Of a stretch of 64,000 bases of DNA, positions 44,668-54,283 are shown in pieces. The stretch is from contig JACDGL010000011.1 in assembly GCA_013815385.1 (NCBI GenBank), positions 62,001 to 126,000 on the forward strand, read 5' to 3'. Each line of letters starts with the position of its first letter. Positions within the stretch are counted from its first letter, which is position 1. The DNA comes from Taibaiella sp. (lineage in GTDB: Bacteria > Bacteroidota > Bacteroidia > Chitinophagales > Chitinophagaceae). Position numbers and translations under genes: made by a program. A model generated the notes under the pieces. It was not told where the DNA came from. It saw nothing but the letters and a program-made list of their open reading frames with translations, and did no database searches.

Positions 44668-44689
44668 CAAAAATGATATGGCTGTATCC

Positions 44690-45169
44690 TTAAAAATACC
44701 CTAGGTAAAAACAGGCGTGTGTAGTGTATTCAATGCTTACTTCATCACCCTCGGCCAGGCGATGGTAATCCTCGGGTGTTACCTCAATACTTAATTTGGT
44801 TAATGACGACAGATAAAAATGGTAAGTATCATTATGGGGCATGTACCGCTTTTGCGTTATCTGGGTAGTTTCTATTGTTTTCGTGCGCTGCTTTATATCC
44901 CATTGTATCTTTCTGAGGTTTATCCTGAAAGACATCCAGGTTCCCCCTGCTGATATAGAAAGCAACACAGCAGTAGAGGTGAAAAATTTAAGTGCCGAAA
45001 AAGCATTAGGTGCGCCATCATAGGCCTTGTACCATGATCCCGCAAAAGGAAGGATAAAAGAAAGGAACATCAGGAAGCGGAACACCTTATAATATTGCCG
45101 CCGTTCCTTTTCTTCTTGTACTATAAGAAAAGAAAGCTCGCTGTTATCAAGCGCTTCCATATATCTCAT
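44690..45169 (-). CDS. Two-TM membrane protein of unknown function
   Basis: 159 residues from the ATG at 45169 (GTG at 45184 and ATG at 45160 are alternatives). A short acidic N-terminus (ELSFLIVQEEKERRQYY) precedes two membrane helices (about 30-48 and 60-80), then a cytoplasmic or periplasmic domain of about 75 residues with a beta-rich end: a TYHFYLSSLTKLSIEVTPEDY stretch, RLAEGDEVSIEY and a final CFYLGYF. The tail resembles small SH3- or PH-like folds in other membrane proteins but I cannot name the family. Its start lies 21 bases after the carboxypeptidase stop on the same strand, so it is probably in one unit with that gene, upstream of the rimM promoter. Confidence 0.7.
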   Translation of the reverse strand: MRYMEALDNSELSFLIVQEEKERRQYYKVFRFLMFLSFILPFAGSWYKAYDGAPNAFSALKFFTSTAVLLSISAGGTWMSFRINLRKIQWDIKQRTKTIETTQITQKRYMPHNDTYHFYLSSLTKLSIEVTPEDYHRLAEGDEVSIEYTTHACFYLGYF

Positions 45170-45190
45170 CAGGCCATTGGGCACAGCATT

Positions 45191-46696
45191 TTATTGTAAG
45201 TCATATACTTCAGTGTACTTGCTGCTGGCATAGTGCATAAAAATGCTCATATCCAGTCCCTTTCCGGTTATTTTATTGCAAAGCTCTTCTGAGCGGAAAC
45301 GTCTGCCGTACTGATGCACATGCTTTCGCAGCCAATGAAGCAGGTTTTCGTAATTACCGTGTTGTATGTCTGCCAAAAGGCCAGGCACATCATTTACCGC
45401 CTGTTGAAAAAACTGTGCAGCATAAAAGCTTCCCAACGAATATGTCGGGAAATACCCAAAGCTGCCATGGCTCCAGTGTACATCCTGCAGCACCCCAGCT
45501 TTATCATCAGGCGGCACCATACCCAGGTATTTTTTATATCCTTTGTTCCACGCATCTCTTACATCAGTGGGGTCAAGCGTACCTTCTATCAGGGCCTTTT
45601 CAATTTCATACCGTATCATTACATGAAAGTGATATGTAAGCTCATCGGCTTCTGTACGCACCAGTGAGGGCTGTACTTTATTTATGCCTTTATAAAAATC
45701 TTTAGCACTAATATTTTGTAGTTGATTTGGGAAATACTGTTGTAGCTGCGGATAGAAATATTGCCAGAAGGAATAGCTGCGCCCTACACAGTTCTCCCAT
45801 AGCCGCGATTGTGATTCATGTATGGAAAGTGAGGCAGCGGCGCCAAGCGGCATACCATATTCTGCTAACGGTAATCCCTGCTCATACAATGCGTGTCCCC
45901 CTTCATGGATACTGCTCCATAGCATCGAAGCATAGTTTTCTTCATCCACACGGGTAGTAATGCGTACATCTTCAGGTGCAAACGAGGTAGTGAAAGGATG
46001 TTCTGAAATATCCTGGCGGCCCGCATCAAGATCATAGCCCATTTTCCGCAGTACATCTATAGAGAAATCCCATTGCTGCTGCCGGGGATAGTGTTGATGA
46101 AAAAAATCATTGCTTACCTGCGGGGCGTTCTTTATTTTTTGCAGTAGGGGTGGTATTTGCTCACGCACTGTGGCAAATACATTGTCAAGCATTGCTACGG
46201 TAGCCCCCTTCTCGTAATCATCCAGTAATGCATCATAAGGGTGCGCGTTATAACCATACAGTTTTGCCTGTTCTCTTTTTAACGCTATCATTTTGCCCAG
46301 CTGCGGAGCATAGATGCTATAGTCATTTTCTTTACGGGCCTGTATCCAGGCATTATAGCTTGCACTTGTCTGTACAGTCAGTGCCTCAATAAATTCGCCG
46401 GAGAGCTTACTATTCTTTTCATAATCTTCCAGACTCAGACGCACATTGGTTTGCTGCACATTGGTCAGTGTATTAGCATTACTAAGCTCATGAAGCAACA
46501 TCCCGTACTTCTCATTCGTAACGATCTCATGTGCTTGCGTAGCAAGGGTAGCAAGTTGTCTTCCCCGGTACGCAAAGCCCTTTGAAGGCATATATACTTC
46601 CTGATCCCAGCCAAGTACTGCAGCAGCATATTGCAGGTCTGCAGCCTTCTGTGTTAATTCCTGATAATGTGTGTATGTTTTCTGCGGATCGCTCAT
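45191..46696 (-). CDS. M32 family carboxypeptidase (Taq-type)
   Basis: 501 residues, cytosolic zinc carboxypeptidase without signal peptide. The zinc motif HEGGH (264-268) stands where most M32 enzymes have HEFGH or HESGH, and the third ligand Glu294 is in the family IHESQSR motif. Also present are the YHFHVMIRYEIEKALIEG and VHWSHGSFGYFPTYSLG signatures. Length matches (about 500). Its stop lies 21 bases before the two-TM gene and its start 14 bases after the stop of the RelA/SpoT gene, so all three are probably one operon. Confidence 0.95.
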   Translation of the reverse strand: MSDPQKTYTHYQELTQKAADLQYAAAVLGWDQEVYMPSKGFAYRGRQLATLATQAHEIVTNEKYGMLLHELSNANTLTNVQQTNVRLSLEDYEKNSKLSGEFIEALTVQTSASYNAWIQARKENDYSIYAPQLGKMIALKREQAKLYGYNAHPYDALLDDYEKGATVAMLDNVFATVREQIPPLLQKIKNAPQVSNDFFHQHYPRQQQWDFSIDVLRKMGYDLDAGRQDISEHPFTTSFAPEDVRITTRVDEENYASMLWSSIHEGGHALYEQGLPLAEYGMPLGAAASLSIHESQSRLWENCVGRSYSFWQYFYPQLQQYFPNQLQNISAKDFYKGINKVQPSLVRTEADELTYHFHVMIRYEIEKALIEGTLDPTDVRDAWNKGYKKYLGMVPPDDKAGVLQDVHWSHGSFGYFPTYSLGSFYAAQFFQQAVNDVPGLLADIQHGNYENLLHWLRKHVHQYGRRFRSEELCNKITGKGLDMSIFMHYASSKYTEVYDLQ

Positions 46697-46710
46697 CGAT
46701 TCTTTTAAGT

Positions 46711-48969
46711 TTATTCTTTATCTTCTATTTCCAGGCGCTCTACAGTGCTGATACCATCCAGGCTCGCCAGTCGCTGGCATAGTACATCCAGTTCGTCCCG
46801 GTCATGCACGTATACTTTTATATTCCCTTCAAAAATACCATCCTTTGAGTCTATGCTCAGGGCGCGCATATTCATTTTCAGTTCCCCGCTTATCACATTG
46901 GTTATCTTCTGTATTACACCCACATCGTCCATACCTATTATTCGCACCCCACTAAGGAATGATATTTCTTTATTCTTGGCCCACTTCGTTTTTACTACCC
47001 TGTGCCCGAAATTAGTAAGCAGTCTGGACGCATTTGGGCAATCCGTACGGTGTACTTTCAGTCCCTCACCAGAAGTAATAAACCCGAATACATCGTCACC
47101 GGGTATAGGCTGGCAGCATTGTGCCAGTTTGTATAATATTTTATCAGAACTTTCGCCAAATATGATCAGTTCGGCATTTTTTGCAGGTTTTGGTTTTGTT
47201 ACATGTTCTTCTGCTGTAAGAAGGTGTGTATCTGCCTTTACTTCTTTTACAGTGTGCACCAGTTTATCATTCTGCACCGTAAATTCTTTAAGGTCTTTAA
47301 GGTCAGTATTGCCTACAGCAATACCATAGTAAAGATCGAGCAGCGAAGGTTTTTTATAAAAAAGGCATAGCTCATTCAGGTTATGGGGCGACGCCGGTGC
47401 ACCCATGTGGTCCAGTTTCCTGTGCAGCATACCTTTACCATCATCCGCTATTTTCCGTTTCTCTTCTTTCAGGTAGTATTTTATGCGCGATTTAGCTTTT
47501 GCGGTAGTTACAAATGCCAGCCAGTCTTCCGATGGTTTTTGCTTGGATGAGTTAATGATCTCTACCTGGTCACCGCTTTTTAACTGGTAGCTTAGCGGTA
47601 CCAATCGGTGGTTTACTTTGGCCCCTATGCAGCGTGCGCCCAGTTCAGAGTGTATATCAAATGCAAAATCAAGGGCTGTTGCAGTTTTAGGCAATACCCT
47701 CATATCCCCCTTCGGTGTATAGATATATATTTCTTCTGTAAAAAGATCAAGTTTAAAATCCTGTAGAAAATCCAGGGTATCAGTATCCGGATTGCTCAGC
47801 ATTTCGCGCAAATGGTGCAGCCAGCTATCCAGTTTGCTTTCCTGTACGCTCGTAGCTCCTTCTTTGTACTTCCAATGTGCAGCCAGTCCTTTTTCTGCTA
47901 TTTCATTCATCCGACTGGTGCGTATCTGCACTTCCACCCAGCGGCCCGCAGGGCCCATTACAGTAGTATGCAGGGCTTCGTAACCATTGCCTTTAGGCAC
48001 ACTCACCCAATCGCGCAAGCGCTCAGGGCTAGGCCTGTAAAAGTTAGTAATGATCGAATACACTTTCCAGCAATCTTCTTTTTCACGCTCCGGGCTGCTG
48101 TTAAGTATTATACGGATCGCAAACAGGTCATACACCTCTTCAAATGCTACGTGCTTGGTACGCATCTTATTATAGATGGAATGTATAGCCTTTGGCCTGC
48201 CATATATTTCAAACTCAAACTCATTCCTTTCCAGTTCCTCTTTTATTGGCCGTATAAACTCGTTTATATAACGGGTACGTTCCCGTTTGGTTTCTTTCAG
48301 GCCCTGTGCTATTTCCGTATATACGTCTGCCTGTGTGTATTTTAAAGATAGGTCTTCAAGCTCCGATTTTATTTCATAAAGACCCAGGCGGTGTGCCAAT
48401 GGGGAATAGATATAGCTTGTTTCTGAAGCTATCTTCAGCTGCTTTTCCCTGTTCATGCTGCTAAGGGTACGCATATTGTGTAGCCTGTCTGCCAGCTTAA
48501 TAAGTATTACACGGGGATCTTCAGTCAGTGTCAGTAGTATCTTTCTAAAGTTCTCTGCCTGTATAGTGGTTTCTGCTTTCAGGTCTACCACGTTTGATAT
48601 TTTGGTCAAGCCATCTATCAGTTTGGCATAGCGGCTGCCAAATTCACGTTCTATATCTTCCAGGGTTACCTCTGTATCCTCCACTACATCATGCAGCAAC
48701 GCGCAGATAGAAGAAGTAACGCCAAGACCTATTTCCTCTACTACTATACGGGCTACTGCCAGTGGATGAAGTATGTAAGGCTCACCCGATTTACGGCGCA
48801 TATCCTTATGTGCATCTGCAGCTATTTCAAATGCCCGCCGCAGCAATTCCTTATCTCCTTTCTTAATGCGTTGTTTTAACGCACGCAGCAAGGCACGATA
48901 CTCCCTAAGTATAAGTTTCTTTTCTTCTTCCTCGTTCTTGTTGTAGGCTACTGTTGTTAACGTTTGCAT
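46711..48969 (-). CDS. Bifunctional (p)ppGpp synthetase/hydrolase (RelA/SpoT family)
   Basis: 752 residues from the ATG at 48969. It makes and degrades the stringent-response alarmone. N-terminal HD hydrolase domain (His-Asp about 93-94 in ALLHDVVEDTEV), then the synthetase domain (RPKAIHSIYNKMR and the catalytic loop around DLFAIRIILN with NGYEALHTTV), a TGS domain (about 390-450) and a C-terminal ACT domain. The intact HD motif says it can hydrolyse, so it is a Rel/SpoT-type bifunctional enzyme, usual for Bacteroidota. The TTG at 48984 adds five residues and was rejected. It heads the unit with the carboxypeptidase. Confidence 0.95.
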   Translation of the reverse strand: MQTLTTVAYNKNEEEEKKLILREYRALLRALKQRIKKGDKELLRRAFEIAADAHKDMRRKSGEPYILHPLAVARIVVEEIGLGVTSSICALLHDVVEDTEVTLEDIEREFGSRYAKLIDGLTKISNVVDLKAETTIQAENFRKILLTLTEDPRVILIKLADRLHNMRTLSSMNREKQLKIASETSYIYSPLAHRLGLYEIKSELEDLSLKYTQADVYTEIAQGLKETKRERTRYINEFIRPIKEELERNEFEFEIYGRPKAIHSIYNKMRTKHVAFEEVYDLFAIRIILNSSPEREKEDCWKVYSIITNFYRPSPERLRDWVSVPKGNGYEALHTTVMGPAGRWVEVQIRTSRMNEIAEKGLAAHWKYKEGATSVQESKLDSWLHHLREMLSNPDTDTLDFLQDFKLDLFTEEIYIYTPKGDMRVLPKTATALDFAFDIHSELGARCIGAKVNHRLVPLSYQLKSGDQVEIINSSKQKPSEDWLAFVTTAKAKSRIKYYLKEEKRKIADDGKGMLHRKLDHMGAPASPHNLNELCLFYKKPSLLDLYYGIAVGNTDLKDLKEFTVQNDKLVHTVKEVKADTHLLTAEEHVTKPKPAKNAELIIFGESSDKILYKLAQCCQPIPGDDVFGFITSGEGLKVHRTDCPNASRLLTNFGHRVVKTKWAKNKEISFLSGVRIIGMDDVGVIQKITNVISGELKMNMRALSIDSKDGIFEGNIKVYVHDRDELDVLCQRLASLDGISTVERLEIEDKE

Positions 48970-49055
48970 ATTACTTACTACCAATTTACGAAATATTCAG
49001 CTTATCGTTTTGATAGGCGTATAATGTATATTAATACACTTCTGTAGAGCGCGTT

Positions 49056-52000
49056 TTATTTATAAAAGGATTTGTAGAACAGCAGGTAATTCTGCACAGA
49101 ACGGTCATTAAACAACCGGATATAATTATTGGCAGAGATAATAAATACCTGGTATTCCCCGCTCTTATAATCGCGGAAAATAGGGGCAGTGCCCTTTAAG
49201 GAATTCATGTAGCTTTTAGCCTGTGCCGCATTAGTAAAGGATTTTGCTACTACCAATGCCTGCGTACCGGATAAGGCATCCATATTTAAGTTTAGCTTCT
49301 GAGCAGAAAAATTGAATGTATTAAAATCAGTGATGGCCGCCTTTACTCCCATTGCTCTCGACTCAAGGCCCGGCAGCACTATTACACAATAATGTACATC
49401 TCCGGGTGCATACTGGTAAGCCTTCCCTGTGCTGGTACTATTGGCAGGTAAACTATTATCAGTAGTAGAGGATGGGGTAGAATTATTACCGGGAGTTGAG
49501 GAGCCATTACCGGGTAATGCGGGGGGTGAATTGGGAGCAGTAGCACCATTCCCACCATTCAAGGAATTTCCGATACTTCCCATATTGCCCCCTGCACCCG
49601 CAGTGGTAGCAGGTGTAGTATTAATGGGTTTGTTTTTTGAAATATAGGTGCGCACAGCATCTGCCCATATACGCAGCGAATCAGTAGGATTAGTACGCAG
49701 GAAGTCCGTTATCAGGCTATCAGCCTCACCGTACCTGCTTGTACCTGCCAGCGCCATAGCTTCCATTATGCGGAACCTATTATTATATTTTGGCTCTTTG
49801 TAGGTCTTTTTTGCTTCCTGCACCCGCATCAGTACATCAGTGTATTGGTGTTGCATCAGCAGTGTATAAGTCGCATCGTAATACGGCCCTACAGCAACAC
49901 CCGACGTTGGGTTTTTCATTCCCGCGCCATCTTCCGATGGGCGCACCAGTGCCGCATACTCCGTAGTACCGTAATCCTGCAATATCTGCGTGCTGTATAT
50001 TTTAGCTTTATCTACATCATTCTGTCGCAAAGCAATGATATACCGGAAGTAAAGTGCCTGGGCCTTTTTATCATTAGCAGGATAGCGTTTATCCAGTGTA
50101 TCCAGTGAATGGGTAGCTGCACTATAATCCGCAAGCTGCCTGATGTAAGCATTAGAAAGGTCTATGTACGCCCTTTCTATTACTTTGTTGGCATCTGCCT
50201 GCTGGGCAGGCGTATTAGGGATAGCAGCTAACAGACCCTCTTCTCCCGGCAAGCCATTATCTGAATTATTGGCTTCCAGGTTAACCCCGCTATTATTAAT
50301 GCTGCCATTATTGTTATTGTTACTGTTCGAAAATACATTGGCAGCATTTCTACGCCAGTTATCTACCAACTGGCGGTTTCCCCATTTCCGCTTAAACTCA
50401 TTGAGCCCCTGCTGCATCATAGTACTGTTGGAAAAATACCAGACTCCCGCGCTGGTTTCATCGCCAGGCTCTGCGGCTGCTATGCTCGTAACACCTGCAT
50501 TTTCGGCTCTGAATGCGCTATCGTTACGCATTTGTTCCAGTTGCCTTATGTACTTGCGCACTATAGTACGCTGCTCTTTTGTGCTTAATGATGCCAACGC
50601 CAGCATGCTATCCTGCTCGTGTATGGTATTGGCAGCACTTACTACTTCATCCAGCGATTTACTCCGGGTTACTGCCATCATTACCATACTATCATGGGCA
50701 GCCGCTGATGACATGTGAGCAGCGCTGTCATAAGAACGCTTGGCAGCCTGGTAGTTGCCTGTCGTATAATACACATTACCCATCATTGCAAATGACATCG
50801 CTTTTTGCCTGCGTGTAGTCTTCTGACTATGAATTCCTTTTTGCAGGTAGTCTATAGCAGCCACATTATCATTACTATTAGCTGCCAAGCGGCCCAGCAC
50901 AAAATATACCTGCTCGTAATAAGTGCTGTACTTATTATCATCAAGTACCCTTTTTAAGGCACTTTCAGCATCCGCCTCGTTTCCACCACCATAAATAACA
51001 TTATAGGCCATGTACTTACGCGCATAAAAGTCCATGTCTATTTTCGGGTTCATGTTCAGCACCTTTTTAAAGCTGGCATAAGATGCATCATAGTTACCCT
51101 CTTTTTGCTGTAGTTGTCCGCTCAGGAACAAAGAACGCTCGCGTATCCAGTCAGGCAAATGATTATCTGCTGCTGCAATATTTAATTGCTGTGATGCGTC
51201 TTTAAAGTCATTATCATGTAGATTCAAAAATGCTTTTTCAAGCGCCAGTCTGCCTTTCAGGTTGCCTGGCAGGTTAGAATCTGCTTCTAGCAGTGCCAAT
51301 ACAGATTCCGCACGCTCCGGCTGGTCAGCTTCTGTATAGGTGCGCGACAACCAAAGGACAGCCTCATTGTGTACCGGCTTATGCTTCAGGAAGTCAAGCG
51401 CACTTTTCTTGCGTGTTTCTACAATTGATGTCCTTTCTGATGCTGTCGCCGCTTTACCTTTTTTTAGTTTTTTGTTGCGCTCATCTATACTTATTATATA
51501 GTGGAAAGCAGTAGTGGCTTCATTGTATCTGCCCTTGTAGTAATAGGCTTCCCCCATTAGCAGGTACAGGTCATTACCCCAGTCGCTCCTGGGGTCATGT
51601 ATTTGTATCCCTATAGACGCTTTATGGATAATGCTGTCCATATCAGGCGCCAGCAAGGTACTATCCCGGTTAGGATCAAACGGGTATAAGCCTATCAACG
51701 AATCATAATTATCCTTCCTGACTCGCTGCATATTGGCAAGCGCTTCATCCATCTTACGGTTCGCGTTAAAGTAATAATTGTAGCGCGTAAAGGTATTTTG
51801 TATCACTTTCCGTGTGAATGACCATTTTTTCTTCAGCATCTTATCATTGCTCCATGCTTCATGCTTCTGCTTGATCTTCAGGTCAAGCGCTAATTGCATT
51901 TTTTGTTCTTTCTTTTTCTCAAGACTCTTCAGGTCTTTTTCTCGCTTTGTTTTTACAGCGGTCAGGCTATCAGTTCGTTTTTTACGCACTATTTTCATGC

Positions 52001-52763
52001 TGTCCAGGTAGTGGCTGCGTATCTTGGTAACGCTATCAGTAATGTGTTTGCGTTGCTTGGAAAGATTTTCGGTAAATACCTTCCTCGCCTTGGTTACGCT
52101 GTCCGAGAATTTCTTCCGGCCTATGCGCATGCTATCAAGCCTTGCCTTCTTAAATACTAGTACACTGTCTCTGAAATGCTTGCTTTCCTTGTATTTCCGT
52201 ATGGCGCCCAGGCTATCGGCCCGGTGCTTTTGCACGGCTTTTGATGCCGCAATAGTTGCTTTCCGTATAGCCATTGCACTATCCAGCACATGCTTACGCA
52301 GTTTTTTTACAGAATCAAAATATACCTGCCGCGTTTGTTTTATCGCATTAGCCTTTACAGTTCTTGCCTTGGTAACACTATCCCTGTAGTGCTTGCTTTC
52401 CTTGTATTTACGGATGGTGCTTACACTGTCTGTAAACTGCTTTCTGATAGCCTTTGTGCTATCAAGGTTATGGGCACGTATGGCTTTTATACTATCCATA
52501 GCATGCTGGCGCGTTTCGCGCGTTTCCTTTATATAATTCTGCTGGGCGGTATGCGCAGAATCTATCTGGTGTTTCCGTGCCTGTGATGAGCTATCTATAT
52601 ATTGCTGCCTGGCCTGCTTAGTCGAATCTACAACATGCTGCCTGGCTTTTGTGGTACTATCCCGGCTACTATTATTATTCCCCTTCTGGGCATAGGTATA
52701 CCCGCCGGGGTATCGACTAATAAATAAAAACAATATAAGTAATACTAATAATCTAAAGCGCAC
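49056..52763 (-). CDS. PorW/SprE-like TPR protein with hendecad-repeat N-terminal stalk
   Basis: 1235 residues, GTG start. After a signal peptide (about 1-26) comes a stretch from 35 to 275 made of about 21 units, mostly 11 residues long, of the pattern DSxxxxRKxxh (two units are 16 long with RKYKESKH-Y/F-R). Then a Lys-rich hinge, many TPR-like helices (about 330-1010), a Gly/Asn/Pro/Thr-rich low-complexity segment (about 1060-1115) and a C-terminal domain (VHYCVIVLP, SFTNAAQAKSYMNSL, YQVFIISANNY, LLFYKSFY) that looks like the end of SprE/PorW, a T9SS component. The C-terminal match is from memory of the family, not an alignment. The stalk is not part of the SprE I know. Neighbours are unrelated housekeeping genes. 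Confidence 0.72.
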   Translation of the reverse strand: MRFRLLVLLILFLFISRYPGGYTYAQKGNNNSSRDSTTKARQHVVDSTKQARQQYIDSSSQARKHQIDSAHTAQQNYIKETRETRQHAMDSIKAIRAHNLDSTKAIRKQFTDSVSTIRKYKESKHYRDSVTKARTVKANAIKQTRQVYFDSVKKLRKHVLDSAMAIRKATIAASKAVQKHRADSLGAIRKYKESKHFRDSVLVFKKARLDSMRIGRKKFSDSVTKARKVFTENLSKQRKHITDSVTKIRSHYLDSMKIVRKKRTDSLTAVKTKREKDLKSLEKKKEQKMQLALDLKIKQKHEAWSNDKMLKKKWSFTRKVIQNTFTRYNYYFNANRKMDEALANMQRVRKDNYDSLIGLYPFDPNRDSTLLAPDMDSIIHKASIGIQIHDPRSDWGNDLYLLMGEAYYYKGRYNEATTAFHYIISIDERNKKLKKGKAATASERTSIVETRKKSALDFLKHKPVHNEAVLWLSRTYTEADQPERAESVLALLEADSNLPGNLKGRLALEKAFLNLHDNDFKDASQQLNIAAADNHLPDWIRERSLFLSGQLQQKEGNYDASYASFKKVLNMNPKIDMDFYARKYMAYNVIYGGGNEADAESALKRVLDDNKYSTYYEQVYFVLGRLAANSNDNVAAIDYLQKGIHSQKTTRRQKAMSFAMMGNVYYTTGNYQAAKRSYDSAAHMSSAAAHDSMVMMAVTRSKSLDEVVSAANTIHEQDSMLALASLSTKEQRTIVRKYIRQLEQMRNDSAFRAENAGVTSIAAAEPGDETSAGVWYFSNSTMMQQGLNEFKRKWGNRQLVDNWRRNAANVFSNSNNNNNGSINNSGVNLEANNSDNGLPGEEGLLAAIPNTPAQQADANKVIERAYIDLSNAYIRQLADYSAATHSLDTLDKRYPANDKKAQALYFRYIIALRQNDVDKAKIYSTQILQDYGTTEYAALVRPSEDGAGMKNPTSGVAVGPYYDATYTLLMQHQYTDVLMRVQEAKKTYKEPKYNNRFRIMEAMALAGTSRYGEADSLITDFLRTNPTDSLRIWADAVRTYISKNKPINTTPATTAGAGGNMGSIGNSLNGGNGATAPNSPPALPGNGSSTPGNNSTPSSTTDNSLPANSTSTGKAYQYAPGDVHYCVIVLPGLESRAMGVKAAITDFNTFNFSAQKLNLNMDALSGTQALVVAKSFTNAAQAKSYMNSLKGTAPIFRDYKSGEYQVFIISANNYIRLFNDRSVQNYLLFYKSFYK
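51939..52661 (-). repeat. Hendecad (11-residue) protein repeat region
   Basis: Codes for residues 35-275 of the PorW/SprE-like protein. About 21 consecutive units start with DS (or a variant) and carry Arg/Lys at positions 7-8 and a hydrophobic or small residue at 11, a periodicity of right-handed coiled coils. Confidence 0.75.
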
Positions 52764-52990
52764 TGTCTTTATGCTTCTTAACGTTGCAATAATAACTTAA
52801 ATCGGGTAAATTTATTTTATAGGCTTGCTTTAGATTCTATTTAAAAAGAAACATATAGATTATGTATATCAAAAATACTAAAAATTATCGGGTCACTGGC
52901 TTGTATTATAAATATGTTATTATATTTTATCGTCAATAAAGCAGCATATTATATGCAAGCCATATAGTAAATTGCGTTAAGCATATTAAA

Positions 52991-53203
52991 ATGGCTGTAG
53001 AAAAGGATAGTAATGGAATGCTTCGGTATGCAGGGCTTGCTACACAATGGCTGGTCATGTTGCTCGTTGCAGTATGGATCGGAAGAAAACTGGATGTATG
53101 GACGGGGTGGAAATTTCCACTATTCACCATATTGCTTCCACTATCCTCTCTTATATTATCCCTGTGGCAATTAATGAGGGAATTTAATAAACCAAAAAAG
53201 TGA
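52991..53203 (+). CDS. AtpZ/AtpI family membrane protein
   Basis: 70 residues with two membrane helices (about 16-32 and 41-60) and the family phrase WLVMLLVAVWIGRKLD. AtpZ/AtpI proteins help assemble the F1Fo ATP synthase or carry Mg2+ and normally sit at the head of an atp operon. Here the next genes are a 4-TM protein and an SprT-like protein, with no ATP synthase subunits in the window. The stop TGA overlaps the GTG start of the next gene (GTGA). The call rests on length, topology and the short motif. Confidence 0.7.
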   Translation: MAVEKDSNGMLRYAGLATQWLVMLLVAVWIGRKLDVWTGWKFPLFTILLPLSSLILSLWQLMREFNKPKK

Positions 53204-53583
53204 AGAACAAGTTTTTTCTTTCTGTATTGATGGTATTTGTAGTACTGGCTGGTATTCTTTATTGGCTATGCCATTCTATACCCTCATACAGTTTTACAGT
53301 ACTCATTGCCGGCAATGGTATTATGGCTGCCCTTACTATTATTTCATTTATGATGGTATACAGGCAAATGTCCAACCGGCCGCAGGCTTTCGTACGCGGC
53401 GTATCTGGTGCTTCATTTTTCAAGCTCATTATGTGCATGGTGGCTATACTTGTTTATCTGCTTCTTAATCGCCAGCATATTTACAAGCCTTCTATTTTTA
53501 TTCTCTTTGGTATATATGCTGTTTATACAACGGTAGAAACAATACAACTTTCCAGGCTGGCGAAAAGAACAAGCGGATCATGA
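53200..53583 (+). CDS. Four-TM membrane protein, AtpI-like position
   Basis: 127 residues, GTG start overlapping the previous stop. Four hydrophobic helices (about 5-24, 29-52, 68-86, 96-112). No family was recognised with certainty; in Bacteroidota ATP synthase operons a similar small protein of unknown function stands between the AtpZ-like gene and atpB, so it may serve ATP synthase. Its stop overlaps the ATG of the following SprT-like gene by four bases (ATGA), so all three genes are translated as a coupled unit. Confidence 0.65.
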   Translation: MKNKFFLSVLMVFVVLAGILYWLCHSIPSYSFTVLIAGNGIMAALTIISFMMVYRQMSNRPQAFVRGVSGASFFKLIMCMVAILVYLLLNRQHIYKPSIFILFGIYAVYTTVETIQLSRLAKRTSGS

Positions 53584-54212
53584 AGAAGCAGGAAAAAAAT
53601 ATAACCTTTCTGGAGCAGTTTCTGCCTCCTAATACATTCGATAAGATAGCTCCATTTTTTAGCAATCATACCATACACCTTACACTTACACACGAGCGGA
53701 AAAGTGTTTTAGGCGATTACAGGTCCCCTATTAAAGATGCGTCAAATCATCGCATCAGTATTAATGGCAATCTAAATCCATACAGCTTTCTCATTACACT
53801 ACTGCACGAGCTGGCACACATGCTCACCTACAATCATTTTAAAGATTGTGTTTCCCCGCATGGACGCGAGTGGAAAACACAGTTCCGTCATATATTGATC
53901 CCTTTCCTTGGCAAACGGATATTTCCGGGGGAAATAGAAAAGGCACTGCACGCCTACTTGCACGATCCCGCTGCCAGTACTTGCACCGATCCTATTCTCT
54001 TCAAGGCTTTGTATATGTATGATGAGCGTAAACCGGGGTACAAGCTGGTTGATGATATCAACATCAATGGGCATTTCGAAACTGATGATGGGCGTGTATT
54101 TCAAAAGCTGGAGCATTTACGCACACGCAGTAAGTGCCGCGAGTTGGGCAGCGGTAAAATGTACCTTTTCCAGGGCATAGTAGAAGTACGCTCAGTGCGG
54201 CCTAAGCTATAA
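53580..54212 (+). CDS. SprT-like zinc metallopeptidase
   Basis: 210 residues, cytosolic. The SprT-like domain covers most of the protein: the zinc motif HELAH (76-80) is followed 15 residues later by a third His in SPHGREWK, as in the SprT/Spartan family. The C-terminal part has TRSKCRELGSGKMYLF in the place where family members carry a zinc ribbon, but only one Cys of that ribbon is kept here, so the ribbon is reduced. Bacterial SprT proteins are little studied; Spartan cuts DNA-protein crosslinks. It is coupled to the two membrane-protein genes upstream by a four-base overlap. Confidence 0.83.
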   Translation: MKKQEKNITFLEQFLPPNTFDKIAPFFSNHTIHLTLTHERKSVLGDYRSPIKDASNHRISINGNLNPYSFLITLLHELAHMLTYNHFKDCVSPHGREWKTQFRHILIPFLGKRIFPGEIEKALHAYLHDPAASTCTDPILFKALYMYDERKPGYKLVDDININGHFETDDGRVFQKLEHLRTRSKCRELGSGKMYLFQGIVEVRSVRPKL

Positions 54213-54283
54213 TTCCATTTTTGCCCCCCTTTTTTCACCCACCGGTATGTTTCGATAGTACGTAAAACACATTTGTTTTATTG

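Noticed and set aside
50164-50718. 184-residue open frame opposite the TPR gene
   Set aside because: It runs antisense to a well-supported coding region with clear TPR pattern, has no recognisable motif and a composition typical of a shadow frame.
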